A stretch of 64,000 nt of DNA from Cryobacterium sp. PH31-O1 (GCF_030063455.1 NZ_JASITB010000004.1:186001-250000); one strand, 5' to 3'. Shown: positions 18,281 to 27,162, counted from the first letter of the stretch. The notes: a model not told the origin generated them from the letters alone. Made by a program: numbers and translations.

Positions 18281-19686
18281 CGCATGCTCGTTTCGGTCTG
18301 CTGCGCATCGGTCTGATTCTCATCGGTCGCTGCGCGGGTCGTGGGCACCGGGGTGGCGGGGGGCGCGGCCGTGCCCGGCTCGGTGCGCATCGTGGCTGGC
18401 AGGGTCAGCAGAATTTCGGTGCCGGCCCCGCCCGGACCGGGCCGCACGGCTGCCGAACCGCCGGCCCGATGCATGCGCCCGAGGACGGATTCGCGCACAC
18501 CGAGGCGGTCTGCGGGAATCTGGTCGAGCCGAAAGCCCGGGCCTCGATCGGTCACGCTCAGTTCGATGCCGCGTGCGCCGGTTTCGAGGTAGACCGAGAC
18601 CGCACCGCCGGCATGCCGCGCGGCGTTGAGCATGGCCTCTCGGGCGGCAGCGACAAGCGATTCCGGGGCATCTCCACCGCTCGGGTTCGACTCCGGGCTG
18701 GCCGAGGAGCGCACGCCCACCTCCGCGCCGACCGTCACAACCTCGAAGTGCACCGCAAAGTCTTCTTCGATCTCGCCGGCGATGCGGCGAAGCGCTGCGG
18801 CCAGGTCGCTCGCCGGTTCGGTGCTGCCACCTCGGGTTCCGGTGAACAGCCACTCCCGCAGCTCGCGTTCCTGCGCCCGGGCGAGCCGAGCGACATCGCT
18901 GTGCGGCCCGGCCTTCTGCTGAATGAGCGCGAGGGTCTGCAATACCGAATCGTGCAGGTGCGCGGCGATGTCGGCACGTTCCGCCTCTCGGGCACGGGCG
19001 GCGCGTTCGTCGGCTAGGTCGCTCCACAGCCGCAGCACCCACGGCGCAATGACGACAATAACGCCGAGCAGAACGGATGCAGCGGCCACAATGACCGTCC
19101 ACACATTCGGGCTGTCACCGGTCACGAAAAACAAGAGGATGCCCACCGCGACCAGGACGAGCGCTCCGAGGGTGCGCACCAGCAGCGCCGAGGATTGCTG
19201 GGCCGCTCCGCTGCGCACATCAGCGAACTGTCGCCAAGCCAGCGCGATGCCGGCGAGCACGACGATTCCGGGCACGACCACGGCAAGCGGAATGTTGGCC
19301 CCGAGACGACTGGCGACCAAGGCGATGCCGGCCGACAAGAGCGCGAGTCCGAGCAGGATCTCGGTGACTGGCGCTGAACGGTTGAGAGAGACGTCCACTG
19401 CCAACGCGGGCGCAGCGACTAAGGGAGGGCCGGGCAAGAGATCGGGACTCCGACCGGGCCGGGCCAGGCTGGTTTTGGGGAGCGGCTCGGCTATCGTCGG
19501 CGAAACGCAATTCGGCGTTGTGACCCATAACCAGGCGTAGAGCAGAACCCCGGCGCCGCCGCACAGGGACAGCAGCACGGTGGCCACCCGAACGGTTGTG
19601 ACGGAGAGGCCCGTGTGGTCGGCGAACCCGGCGCAGACTCCGCCGAGCAGGCGCAGCCGGGGGCGGGTCATCCGTTCGGTTCTCAC
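18277..19686 (-). CDS. PspC-domain sensor histidine kinase
   Basis: A 469-residue membrane kinase. The N-terminal PspC domain (about residues 8-60) reads LRLLGGVCAGFADHTGLSVT. Four to six further hydrophobic segments follow to about residue 225. The HisKA_3-type dimerisation helix carries the phospho-histidine in IAAHLHDSVLQTLALIQ, and the HATPase domain has LNAARHAGG, VTDRGPGF and GPGGAGTEI. The listed start is GTG at 19686; ATG at 19671 is an alternative. It is coupled to the response regulator and divergent from another PspC protein. Confidence 0.93.
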   Translation of the reverse strand: MRTERMTRPRLRLLGGVCAGFADHTGLSVTTVRVATVLLSLCGGAGVLLYAWLWVTTPNCVSPTIAEPLPKTSLARPGRSPDLLPGPPLVAAPALAVDVSLNRSAPVTEILLGLALLSAGIALVASRLGANIPLAVVVPGIVVLAGIALAWRQFADVRSGAAQQSSALLVRTLGALVLVAVGILLFFVTGDSPNVWTVIVAAASVLLGVIVVIAPWVLRLWSDLADERAARAREAERADIAAHLHDSVLQTLALIQQKAGPHSDVARLARAQERELREWLFTGTRGGSTEPASDLAAALRRIAGEIEEDFAVHFEVVTVGAEVGVRSSASPESNPSGGDAPESLVAAAREAMLNAARHAGGAVSVYLETGARGIELSVTDRGPGFRLDQIPADRLGVRESVLGRMHRAGGSAAVRPGPGGAGTEILLTLPATMRTEPGTAAPPATPVPTTRAATDENQTDAQQTETSMR

Positions 19687-19798
19687 TCGCTAATCAAAGC
19701 ACGCCGGCATTACTCCGGGTGGCGTGCGGCGAGAATTCAGGGTTCGGTCAGGGTCATCCCCCATGGCCGCCCGTGGGGTCTGCTGCCAAACTCGAATC

Positions 19799-21304
19799 AT
19801 GAACGACACACCACTTCCACCGCAGGCCGACAGCCAGCAGCCCGGCCCCGCGCAGCCCGTCCCGACAGACTCGGGAACCAAGCCGCAGCCCGATCAGATC
19901 ACCCGATTCTTCGATTGGATCCGCTCGTCCGGACTCAACCGCGATGGCGACCGCTGGTTCGCTGGGGTCTGCGGTGGCATCGCCGCTCGCACCGGGCTCG
20001 ACCCGCTGATCGTGCGCGGCATCGCCGTTGTTCTCACCATTCTCGGCGCCCCCGTGGTGTTCGCCTACGCCGTGGGCTGGGCGCTCCTGCCCCGCGGCGC
20101 CGGGCGCATCTACGCCGAGGATGTCCTGCGTGGTCGATTTCAACCAGCCATGATCGCGATCGGCGCTCTGCTGCTCTTTACAATCGTGCCGATCTTTCAA
20201 GACGGCTGGTGGCGCGGTCCCGGTTTCGGCCTGCCCAGCTCGCTCAGCACCCTGTTTGGAATCGGCTGGAGCCTAGCCCTGCTGGCCGGCATCGTCTGGC
20301 TGGTCGTGTATCTCGTTCGACGTCGCCGCGGCACCGGCACGCAGCCGGGTGGCCCGGACGGCTCAACCCGCTCAACCGGATCCCCGTCGGGTCGCTCGGG
20401 CTCGTACCCCATACCCGGTTACGGTTCGACGCCCTCGAATCCGACACCGAGCCCGGCATCGGACTACGAGACCGCAGCCCTCGTTCCCGAGGCGAGCGCG
20501 GCATCCGCTACGCAATCGCCGTCAACGACGAGCGCCCCCTACAGCGCAACGCCGTATGCCGCGAAACCAGAGCAGCAACCGAACCAGAACAACATCTGGC
20601 AGGAGCAGCGCCTCGCTCGCCAGGCAGCCAGGCGCGCCCTGGTGCGGGCTCGTCGCCCCGGGGCGGGCTTCAGCGCGATCGTGCTCGGCCTGGCCCTGGC
20701 CACCGGCGCCGTGGCCGCCGGGGTGAATTCGAACGGCGTCTGGTCGCAGGACGCGGTCATTCTCGGCGTAGCGTTCGCCCTCGGAGTGCTCGCGCTCGGC
20801 ATCGTCATCGCCGGAATCCGCGGACGCACCGACGGCGCCATGGGCGGGTTCGCCTTTCTGGCCGCGGCCACTCTCATCGTGCTCGGCGTGTTCCCCCAGG
20901 GCACCCAATTTTCGCTGGTCGGCAATACCGTCTGGTCACCGAGCGCGAATTCCGCCGCAGCTGACCCGACCTCCAGCTACGCCATGATCGTAGGAAACAC
21001 GACGCTCGACCTGAGCGATTTCGATAACCCCGGGCTGAACGAAGACAGCGTCATCGACGTCTGGCTCCTCGTCGGCGCCACCGACATCCAGCTGCCGGCG
21101 GATGCTCCGGTGCGCGTCGAATCGAGCGCGCTGGTCGGCGGCGTCGAGTATTCGGGGCGCACTGTGGCCGCCGAAAACGGCGAGCAGACCGGCGTGTTCA
21201 CCTTCGACCAGCGCACCTTCAACGCGAACAGCCGCAGCGACGGCCCGCTCGTGCGCATCTTTACCCTCGCCGGCGTCGTCACGCTCGATTCTTCTAACGA
21301 TTAG
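19799..21304 (+). CDS. PspC/LiaF-like membrane protein
   Basis: A 501-residue membrane protein. A Pro/Gln-rich cytoplasmic start (residues 1-40) leads into a PspC domain, RWFAGVCGGIAARTGLDPLI, with several membrane helices. A long Pro/Ser/Thr-rich linker (about 195-270), further helices, and a beta-rich C-terminal region beginning MIVGNTTLDLSDF follow; that region resembles LiaF/DUF2154 domains. The ATG at 19799 fits the domain start, but no clear ribosome site is visible. It is divergent from the PspC sensor kinase and likely forms its envelope-stress target or modulator. Confidence 0.85.
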   Translation: MNDTPLPPQADSQQPGPAQPVPTDSGTKPQPDQITRFFDWIRSSGLNRDGDRWFAGVCGGIAARTGLDPLIVRGIAVVLTILGAPVVFAYAVGWALLPRGAGRIYAEDVLRGRFQPAMIAIGALLLFTIVPIFQDGWWRGPGFGLPSSLSTLFGIGWSLALLAGIVWLVVYLVRRRRGTGTQPGGPDGSTRSTGSPSGRSGSYPIPGYGSTPSNPTPSPASDYETAALVPEASAASATQSPSTTSAPYSATPYAAKPEQQPNQNNIWQEQRLARQAARRALVRARRPGAGFSAIVLGLALATGAVAAGVNSNGVWSQDAVILGVAFALGVLALGIVIAGIRGRTDGAMGGFAFLAAATLIVLGVFPQGTQFSLVGNTVWSPSANSAAADPTSSYAMIVGNTTLDLSDFDNPGLNEDSVIDVWLLVGATDIQLPADAPVRVESSALVGGVEYSGRTVAAENGEQTGVFTFDQRTFNANSRSDGPLVRIFTLAGVVTLDSSND

Positions 21305-21312
21305 GAACCCTC

Positions 21313-21717
21313 ATGACCACACCACAGAACAACACCGGCGCCGACGCACCCACGGAAGATTTCTCCGCGAGCCGTCAAACGAGTGACGTGACCGCGAATT
21401 TGTCGACTCACCCGACCGTGCCGTACCCGGAGTCGACCCTCCCACCGCGGGAGACCATCGAGACCCCGAACTTCTTCGCCCCGAACACCGACGCGCCGAC
21501 CGTCGGCCCCGCGCTACCAGCTGCGCCCCGGCTGCGCCCGCGCTTCGGCACGATCCTCTGGGGCATCCTGCTGCTCGCCCTCGCCACCTACATGGTGGTG
21601 TTCACGCTGCTGCCGGTACCGCCGGATCCCACGCTTTGGCTGCTCGGCGGGGTGATCGCGGTCGGGCTCGGCCTCGTCGTGGCCGGCATCGCTGCGGCCG
21701 CGCGGCGCGCCGACTGA
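21313..21717 (+). CDS. Small two-helix membrane protein
   Basis: A 134-residue protein, 8 bases after the PspC/LiaF-like gene and so in its operon. The first 75 residues are hydrophilic and Pro/Thr-rich; two membrane helices follow (about 80-100 and 108-128, ILWGILLLALATYMVVFTLL and LWLLGGVIAVGLGLVVAGIA). No enzymatic motif. Probably an accessory of the envelope-stress unit. Confidence 0.75.
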   Translation: MTTPQNNTGADAPTEDFSASRQTSDVTANLSTHPTVPYPESTLPPRETIETPNFFAPNTDAPTVGPALPAAPRLRPRFGTILWGILLLALATYMVVFTLLPVPPDPTLWLLGGVIAVGLGLVVAGIAAAARRAD

Positions 21718-21723
21718 TTGGCC

Positions 21724-21765
21724 GGGCGAGGCGCCTTCACATCTCCGTGGGCTGGCGCCCCGCCC
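21724..21765. terminator. Possible hairpin between convergent genes
   Basis: GGGCGAGGCGCC (21724-21735) pairs with GGCGCCCCGCCC (21754-21765) with one mismatch and an 18-base loop. It lies between the convergent ends of the small membrane protein gene and murB. No T-tract, so termination is only a possibility. Confidence 0.35.
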
Positions 21766-21787
21766 GTTCCACCGCGCGACTCTCGGT

Positions 21788-22972
21788 CTACAGCGTCAGT
21801 CCCACCAGCACCGGCTCTGGCTGCAGGTTCACCCCGTATTCGGCCTGCACCCGGCCGAGCACGTACCGAGCCAGTTCGGCCACCTCGGCAGCCGTCGCCC
21901 CGCCCGTGTTGGTCAGGGCGAGGGTGTGCTTGCTCGACACGGCCGCCTTCGACCCCGGCAGCCGAAATCCGCGACGGACACCCGCGTGCTCAATCAGCCA
22001 GGCCGCGCTGAGCTTGACCAGGCGCACCGGTTCCTCGCCGGGAATGGGCCCGACGCCCATATATTCCTCCAGGGGAATAACTCGGTCCGCCGGCTCGGCC
22101 TCGAGCGGCCAACGCGGCGCATCGGCTGGCAGTGAGCGCGCAAAGGTCTCGGTGACGATCGGGTTGGTGAAGAACGAGCCGGCGCTGAACGTGTCACAAT
22201 CGTTCGGGTCGAGCACCATCCCCTTGCCAGCCCGCAGGCCGAGTACGGTCTCGCGCACGATCGGCAGCGGCACCCGGTCGCCGAGCTGCACGCCGAGCGC
22301 GCCGGCGAGTTGGGCATACTTCAAGGGCTGGCCGAGGGGACTTCCCAAAACGGAAGCCTCCGCCGCGGTGTCGTGCAACTCCAGCTCGATTGCGAGCACG
22401 ACCCCGCGCAGACCCCGCTTGAGTGCCGAGGTGCGGTAACCGAGGTCGAGGTCGGCGCGCTCCAGCCGTTCAACTTCGCCGGTCTCGTAGGAGAGAAAAT
22501 CGACCGCGACGAGGCTGTCGGAGAGTTCCTGGCCGTAGGCACCGATGTTCTGTACGGGTGCAGCGCCGCACGATCCGGGAATGCCCGACAGCGCCTCGAT
22601 GCCGGCCCAACCGTGTTCCACCGCGTAGGCGACAAGGTCGTCCCACGGTTCGCCGGCCTGCACTCGCAGGCGCACCCCTGATCCCGATTCGATGCCGGCG
22701 GTGGGCGCGGCATCCGCGTCACTGGAGGTTTCGCGGCCAACCGCGAGCACCTCGATACCCCGGGTCACCACCTGGATCACGATGCCGTCGAAACCCTCGT
22801 CGGCGACGACGGTGTTGGAGCCACCGCCGAGCAGCAGCCAATTCTCCTCGAGGCCCCAAACCACGAGGGTCTCGTTGATGAGATCCTGCTCGGTGACCGG
22901 CGCCACCCGGGCGGCGGGCGGCCCACCGACGCGAAAGGAAGTGAGAGTGCTGAGGTCAACGGGTTCAAGCAT
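21788..22972 (-). CDS. murB: UDP-N-acetylmuramate dehydrogenase
   Basis: A 394-residue FAD enzyme that reduces UDP-GlcNAc-enolpyruvate to UDP-MurNAc in peptidoglycan synthesis. FAD-binding segments are LTSFRVGGPPAARVAPV, LLLGGGSNTVVADEGFDG and GIPGSCGAAPVQNIGAYGQE. The active-site serine region is GSFFTNPIV, and the C-terminal SAAWLIEHAGV and KHTLALTNTGGATA are as in other actinobacterial MurB. An insert of about 15 residues (VGRETSSDADAAPTAG) lies in the FAD domain. It follows the MaoC pair on the same strand with 3 bases between. Confidence 0.97.
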   Translation of the reverse strand: MLEPVDLSTLTSFRVGGPPAARVAPVTEQDLINETLVVWGLEENWLLLGGGSNTVVADEGFDGIVIQVVTRGIEVLAVGRETSSDADAAPTAGIESGSGVRLRVQAGEPWDDLVAYAVEHGWAGIEALSGIPGSCGAAPVQNIGAYGQELSDSLVAVDFLSYETGEVERLERADLDLGYRTSALKRGLRGVVLAIELELHDTAAEASVLGSPLGQPLKYAQLAGALGVQLGDRVPLPIVRETVLGLRAGKGMVLDPNDCDTFSAGSFFTNPIVTETFARSLPADAPRWPLEAEPADRVIPLEEYMGVGPIPGEEPVRLVKLSAAWLIEHAGVRRGFRLPGSKAAVSSKHTLALTNTGGATAAEVAELARYVLGRVQAEYGVNLQPEPVLVGLTL

Positions 22973-22975
22973 GGT

Positions 22976-23398
22976 TCACGCCAGGTTAACGCGCGCCTGC
23001 GCCTTGCCGAGAACGGTCGCGCCGTTGAAGGTCACGGACAGGTCTATGCGGGCGATGCCGGCTCCAAGGTCGACAGCGCCAACCTTGGCGACCACAGACA
23101 CGATGGCGCCATCCGTAGCATCGACGAAGACCGGGCGGGTGAACCGCACCTGGTAATCGACCACCCGCGCCGGGTCGCCGACCCAGTCGACAACGGGCTG
23201 CACGGCCAGGCCCATGGTGAGCATGCCGTGGGCGAGCACGCCAGACAGCCCCACTGACTGCGCCACATCGTCGCGGTAGTGAATGGGGTTGAAGTCACCG
23301 GATGCCCCGGCGTAGCGCACCAGGGAATCGCGCGTGAGGGAAAAACTCGCCTCGGCAACAACGCTGCCAATAAGGAGATCGGCCAGAACGGGGGTCAT
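22976..23398 (-). CDS. MaoC-family dehydratase subunit (HadB-like)
   Basis: A 140-residue hot-dog-fold hydratase/dehydratase. The catalytic motif is visible as ASGDFNPIHYRDDVA, with the Asp and His of the MaoC family. Start overlaps the upstream HadA-like gene by 4 bases. In actinobacteria such pairs form (3R)-hydroxyacyl dehydratases of fatty- or mycolic-acid elongation; the exact substrate here is unknown. It lies in an operon with murB. Confidence 0.9.
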   Translation of the reverse strand: MTPVLADLLIGSVVAEASFSLTRDSLVRYAGASGDFNPIHYRDDVAQSVGLSGVLAHGMLTMGLAVQPVVDWVGDPARVVDYQVRFTRPVFVDATDGAIVSVVAKVGAVDLGAGIARIDLSVTFNGATVLGKAQARVNLA

Positions 23399-23841
23399 TC
23401 GTCTCCCCTGACGACGAGGGTGGAGATGGCGGTCACGACATGGGCGCCGGTGGCGTCAACGATCGTTGACTCCGCGGTCAGCATCGAGTGGCCACCGAGG
23501 GTCTTGATGCTCGTCACCGCGAGCGTCGCCGTGAGTTCATCGCCGGCCACGATCGGGCGGGTATAGCTAAAACGCTGGTCGCCGTGTACGACGCGGGTGA
23601 AGTCGATGCCGCCATCGGGCTCGGCCAGGAGCTGGGCCAGAGTTGCCTCCTGCACGACCACGGCGAAGGTGGGCGGGGCGACGACGTCGCTGTGGCCGGC
23701 CGCGCGGGCCGCTTCGGGATCGTGGTTGATCGGGTTGGTCGCGAACACGGCGCGGGAGAATTCGCGCACCTTTTCACGGCCGACAAGATACGGTGCGACC
23801 GGCGGAAAGACCCGCCCCTGCAACTCTGGGTTCACTGACAC
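23395..23841 (-). CDS. MaoC N-terminal-type dehydratase subunit (HadA-like)
   Basis: A 148-residue hot-dog-fold protein of the FAS1-like dehydratase group. It starts PELQGRVFPPVAPYLVGREK, includes NPINHDPEAARAAGHSDVVA and PPTFAVVVQEA, and has HGDQRFSYTRPIVAGDELTA. Partner subunits of this type bind substrate while the HadB-like subunit supplies catalytic residues. It overlaps that partner gene by 4 bases and is the first gene of the operon with murB. Confidence 0.9.
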   Translation of the reverse strand: MSVNPELQGRVFPPVAPYLVGREKVREFSRAVFATNPINHDPEAARAAGHSDVVAPPTFAVVVQEATLAQLLAEPDGGIDFTRVVHGDQRFSYTRPIVAGDELTATLAVTSIKTLGGHSMLTAESTIVDATGAHVVTAISTLVVRGDE

Positions 23842-23912
23842 CCGTCGAGTCTACTAAGCGAGCTCCCGCACAGCGGTCAGAATCCGGCCCGACAGGGCGC
23901 ACACTTAGTACC

Positions 23913-24362
23913 GTGAAATGTGTATCCGTGCGCCTCGGTGACCCCGAGGTGGCCCCTCTCCTGCTCGACCTGCACCGCGAATATGAGACCCGCTACGGCG
24001 ACGGCGATTCCGTGCACGATGTCGACGGCACCGAGTTCGATCCCCCCGGCGGCGGTTTTCTCGTTCTCGTCGACGGCGACACGACGGTAGCCGGCGGCGG
24101 CCTGCGCCAGTTCAACGCCACGACCGCCGAGGTCAAACGCATGTGGACCAACCCCGATTACCGCCGCCAGGGCCACGCCCGCACGATCCTGCGTGAACTC
24201 GAATCTCTCGCCCGCAGCCTCGGCTATGAGCGGATGCGCCTGGAAACCGGCTATGCCCAGCCCGAGGCGCTCGCGCTTTACCGCAGCCTGGGTTTCACCG
24301 ACATCGGCAACTACGGCATCTACGAGCACGCCTCCGGCTTCGAGCTGAACCTCACGCTTTAA
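23913..24362 (+). CDS. GNAT-family N-acetyltransferase
   Basis: A 149-residue acetyltransferase. The acetyl-CoA site is seen in VKRMWTNPDYRRQGHARTIL (R/Q-x-x-G-x-A pattern) followed by LRELESLARSLGYERMRLE and ALALYRSLGFTDIGNYGIYE. The start used is GTG at 23913, which leaves 71 bases to the divergent HadA-like gene; its ribosome site is weak. Target unknown. Its stop abuts the metN relic. Confidence 0.85.
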   Translation: MKCVSVRLGDPEVAPLLLDLHREYETRYGDGDSVHDVDGTEFDPPGGGFLVLVDGDTTVAGGGLRQFNATTAEVKRMWTNPDYRRQGHARTILRELESLARSLGYERMRLETGYAQPEALALYRSLGFTDIGNYGIYEHASGFELNLTL

Positions 24363-24700
24363 CCAGCGGATGCCCACCGGAGAGTTCGGCCGGGTAGGCG
24401 CGAGCCTCGTCGGCGAGTCCGAACAGCTCGAGAATCTCGAGCGATCGTCGCCGGCGTTCGGCACTCCGACACCGGCGATTTCCGGCCCCAACTCCATGGT
24501 GCCCTGGGCGGTTAGCCCAGCGAGCAGGTTGAAGTGTTGATAGACCAGGCCAATCTGTCGGCGGGCCAGGCGCAGCTGGTCAGGCGAGAGCCGCGTGAGT
24601 TCCTCGTCGTCGACCGAGACCGTGCCGCGGGCTACCGTGGGGCTGACATCGTCGAGGGCGGTCGTTGCGCCCTATTACCCGCACCAGATCGCCGTCAGGG
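24363..24700 (-). pseudogene. Relic of a methionine-type ABC ATPase (metN-like)
   Basis: Minus-strand translation gives pieces of a MetN-like ATPase in two frames. First comes TTALDDVSPTVARG, joined directly in frame to TVSVDDEELTRLSPDQLRLA, then RRQIGLVYQHFNLLAGLTA. After a frameshift the continuation is SLEILELFGLADEARAYPAE followed by LSGG. The Walker A region that belongs between ARG and TVSVD is missing, and everything after LSGG is gone at the GNAT stop. The gene cannot make an ATPase. No MetI or MetQ relic is seen beside it. Confidence 0.85.
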
Positions 24701-24749
24701 CACGGTTTCGATGGCTCCGATGCCTGCGGGGAGGTAGCGTTAGAGAGCT

Positions 24750-25322
24750 ATGCAAAACAAATTGATTCCGCACCCCGACCTTCCGATCGACCTGCCGACG
24801 GAGGAACGCATTCGCGCCGCCGTGACTCACTACGGCGAGAACGTTGTCATCGACAATGCTGTGGCTCTGCTGCGCGCCAAGAACGCCGGTAAAGACTTTC
24901 TGCTCTACGCCGGCGGACGCCACGCGCTCGGCATTCTTGAGGGTGCTCCCGCGCTGTACTGGCCCGAGCTGTGGGGCGCCCGCGCGCTGCTGCACGTCTG
25001 GGGCGAGCAGGCCGCGCCGTACATCGTCGTCGGCCTGAACAACCAAGCCTGGCGCGTACGCGAAATGTGCGCGAAGGTCGTGCTGCTGCGCGGCCTGCAG
25101 GTCGTACCCAAGCTCGTGCGGCTCACCACTGACGTGAATCCGCGCGTTCGCAGCGCCGCGCTGCACGCCCTCGCCGATCAGGGCACCGAAGCCAATATCG
25201 CCACGATCGAGGTGCGCTTGCGTGACTCCGACAAGGAGGTGCGCCGCGCAGCGCAGCAGGCTCGCGACGCCATCCGTTCGCGCCTGAACCTGACCGAAAC
25301 GATAGCCGAGCCCGAGGCATAA
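24750..25322 (+). CDS. HEAT-repeat-like helical protein
   Basis: A 190-residue cytoplasmic protein rich in paired helices. The C-terminal 90 residues show HEAT-like units: AWRVREMCAKVVLLRGLQVV, NPRVRSAALHALADQG and DKEVRRAAQQARDAIRSRLN. No catalytic motif. Such proteins are usually scaffolds or lyase-like chaperones; the partner is unknown. The ATG has GAGAG upstream. Confidence 0.75.
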   Translation: MQNKLIPHPDLPIDLPTEERIRAAVTHYGENVVIDNAVALLRAKNAGKDFLLYAGGRHALGILEGAPALYWPELWGARALLHVWGEQAAPYIVVGLNNQAWRVREMCAKVVLLRGLQVVPKLVRLTTDVNPRVRSAALHALADQGTEANIATIEVRLRDSDKEVRRAAQQARDAIRSRLNLTETIAEPEA

Positions 25323-25343
25323 CGCGCCGCGGGCATCCGCTAG

Positions 25344-26240
25344 CTACGGCCGGCGAAGAAGCGCGCCCTCGTGCCGGCAGGTGGCGGCGGCGGTGAGCAT
25401 GGCGTCGACCAACAGTGCCTGCCAGGCGGCGGAATCCTGCGGCACCCCGTCGTTCACGATCGTGCACACGGATGCCGCAAGCGTCGCGTCACCGGCACCC
25501 ATCGTGTCGATGATCGGGCCGTCGAGAGTGGCGATCGGCACGCTGACCAGCCCACTAATGGCGAACGCGACCGAAGCGCCGAGGCGTCCGGCGGTCGCCA
25601 GAACGTTTTGGGCCCCCGCATCGACGAGCCGCTCCCGCAGCTCATCAAGGGTGCTGTCGTAGAGCAGGTCGGCGTCTTCCTCGCCGACCTTGACCAGCAG
25701 ACTGCGCGCAGCGAGCGCTTCGAAGTTGCGCACGAACCGGGGGCCGTCGTGCAGCATTCCGGCGCGCGGGTTGGGGTCGATCACGAGGCGACGTTCCGGA
25801 TCACTCACGCAGGAGGCGAAGGCTTCGGTCTGCGCGGTGTCGTCGAACGGAAAGCAGCTCACGACGACCAGCTCGGCGGCCGCGAGCGCCGCGCGCTCGG
25901 CAACACCGAACTCGATGCGGCGCGCCTTCGCGGCGTCGTTGAAAAAGTAGCGGGGCTCGCCGTCGGCGCGGTCGGACACAGCCCGCGACGACCCGAGCGG
26001 GCCAGCGGTTGCGATGAGCTGCACGCCGTATTTCTCGAGGAACGCGCGAATCACGGCGCCGTGGGCATCGTCGCCGACCATCGCTATCAGGGCCGTCGGC
26101 AGGCCGAGCACCGCCAAGCCGACCGCGACGTTGAGGGCGGCACCTCCGGCGAATTCCCGGCTCGCCTCCGAATCACGCAGTTCGTCGATCAGGGCATCGC
26201 CGACGACAACGACGCGGGCTGGAGCATTCTGTTCAGGCAT
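25344..26240 (-). CDS. PfkB-family carbohydrate kinase (ribokinase-like)
   Basis: A 298-residue sugar kinase. It has the N-terminal pattern FAGGAALNVAVGLAVLGLPT and MVGDDAHGAVIRAFLEKYGV. The C-terminal TMGAGDATLAAS contains the catalytic base aspartate and anion hole of the PfkB family. The ATG at 26240 has GGAGAG upstream, and its first bases overlap the stop of the LacI relic (ATGCCTGA), so the two genes were once coupled. The substrate is probably a free sugar; no transporter is adjacent. Confidence 0.88.
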   Translation of the reverse strand: MPEQNAPARVVVVGDALIDELRDSEASREFAGGAALNVAVGLAVLGLPTALIAMVGDDAHGAVIRAFLEKYGVQLIATAGPLGSSRAVSDRADGEPRYFFNDAAKARRIEFGVAERAALAAAELVVVSCFPFDDTAQTEAFASCVSDPERRLVIDPNPRAGMLHDGPRFVRNFEALAARSLLVKVGEEDADLLYDSTLDELRERLVDAGAQNVLATAGRLGASVAFAISGLVSVPIATLDGPIIDTMGAGDATLAASVCTIVNDGVPQDSAAWQALLVDAMLTAAATCRHEGALLRRP

Positions 26241-26683
26241 GGGGTCCAATCTCTCCGGAGCCGCGAGCGATGAGCTCGGTCGGCACGACATAGGAATGTG
26301 TCGGGGTGCGGTCACCGTCGAGGCGATTCGCTGCAGGTTTTGAGCGATGACGGTGATACCGGGGGTGAGCAGGTCGGTGAGGGAAATATCATCGAACCCG
26401 ACCAGGGCCACGCGGTTCTGCAATGAGCGGGCACGCAGCGCCTTGATCGCACCGATGGCGACGAGGTTCTGGTACCCAAATAGACAATCCTGCGGTCGGG
26501 CTGATAGTCGAGGCTGTCCGCCGCCTGCTTGACCTTTGCGATCATGGCCGGCGACACGTTGGGCTCACCGTTGATGACTCGAGAAACCGTCTTGATGCCG
26601 AGGCCGGCCAACGCGGCGACCTGACGCATGGTCGGTCGAGCGCGCGGCGCACCGCAGGGGGTGCCTACCGACATCGTTGTCAC
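26233..26683 (-). pseudogene. LacI-family regulator, internally deleted and frameshifted
   Basis: The GTG-started N-terminal part encodes an intact DNA-binding domain: PTMRQVAALAGLGIKTVSRV, INGEPNVSPAMIAKVKQAAD and LDYQPDRR. The frame then breaks. In another frame the C-terminal third appears, AIKALRARSLQNRVALVGFD and DISLTDLLTPGITVIAQNL, and after a further shift THSYVVPTELIARGSGEIG. About 190 residues of the effector domain are missing. It would have regulated the adjacent PfkB kinase. A truncated DNA-binding peptide could still be made. Confidence 0.9.
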
Positions 26684-26867
26684 GATGAATCTCCAACTTG
26701 ATTAAGTGCCTGACTCTATAGCCATTGTGGTCTAAAAATATCAGTGACATCGTTATCAGGCCGGTCGATCTGCGACCTCGCCAACCGGGCACGCGGACCG
26801 CTCATTGAGAGCGAAAGTTCAACGCTGACTGGTCTGAGCCGGGGCCCGACCCGACGAGGTCCGATAC

Positions 26868-26911
26868 AAAAAACAGCCGGCACGAGGAGTCCATTCTCCT
26901 CGTGCCGGCTG
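26868..26911 (-). terminator. Intrinsic terminator of the 54-residue protein gene
   Basis: A perfect 16-bp stem (26874-26889 with 26896-26911), loop TCCATT, followed on the minus strand by six U's (A's at 26868-26873). It begins 19 bases after the stop of the small membrane protein gene. The 26684-26867 stretch beyond it holds no gene that I can support. Confidence 0.9.
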
Positions 26912-26929
26912 CTCTGGAACCATGCAGCA

Positions 26930-27094
26930 CTAGGCGCTCTTGCGTCCTGACATCGACCGCATCAGGAACATGATCACCGCGATGATCGCGAGCACGATAC
27001 CGACCCAGAGCAGAAATTGTAGCGACTGCACCAGGCCTCCGGTAATGAGCAGCACCACCGCAACAACGGCCACAATGATGAGTAACGGGTTCAT
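26930..27094 (-). CDS. 54-residue two-helix membrane protein
   Basis: Too short for most gene callers. It starts MNPLLIIVAVVAVVLLITGG, has a second hydrophobic run FLLWVGIVLAIIAVIMFLM, and ends with a basic tail RSMSGRKSA. A purine-rich site (GAAAGG) precedes the ATG and a strong terminator follows, so it is a single-gene transcript. Small proteins of this make-up are common in actinobacteria; function unknown. Confidence 0.8.
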   Translation of the reverse strand: MNPLLIIVAVVAVVLLITGGLVQSLQFLLWVGIVLAIIAVIMFLMRSMSGRKSA

Positions 27095-27162
27095 AATCCG
27101 ACCTTTCATTTCATGCGCGGGAAGATCCCGATTGCAGCGATACTACCCCCCAACCGAGGGTC

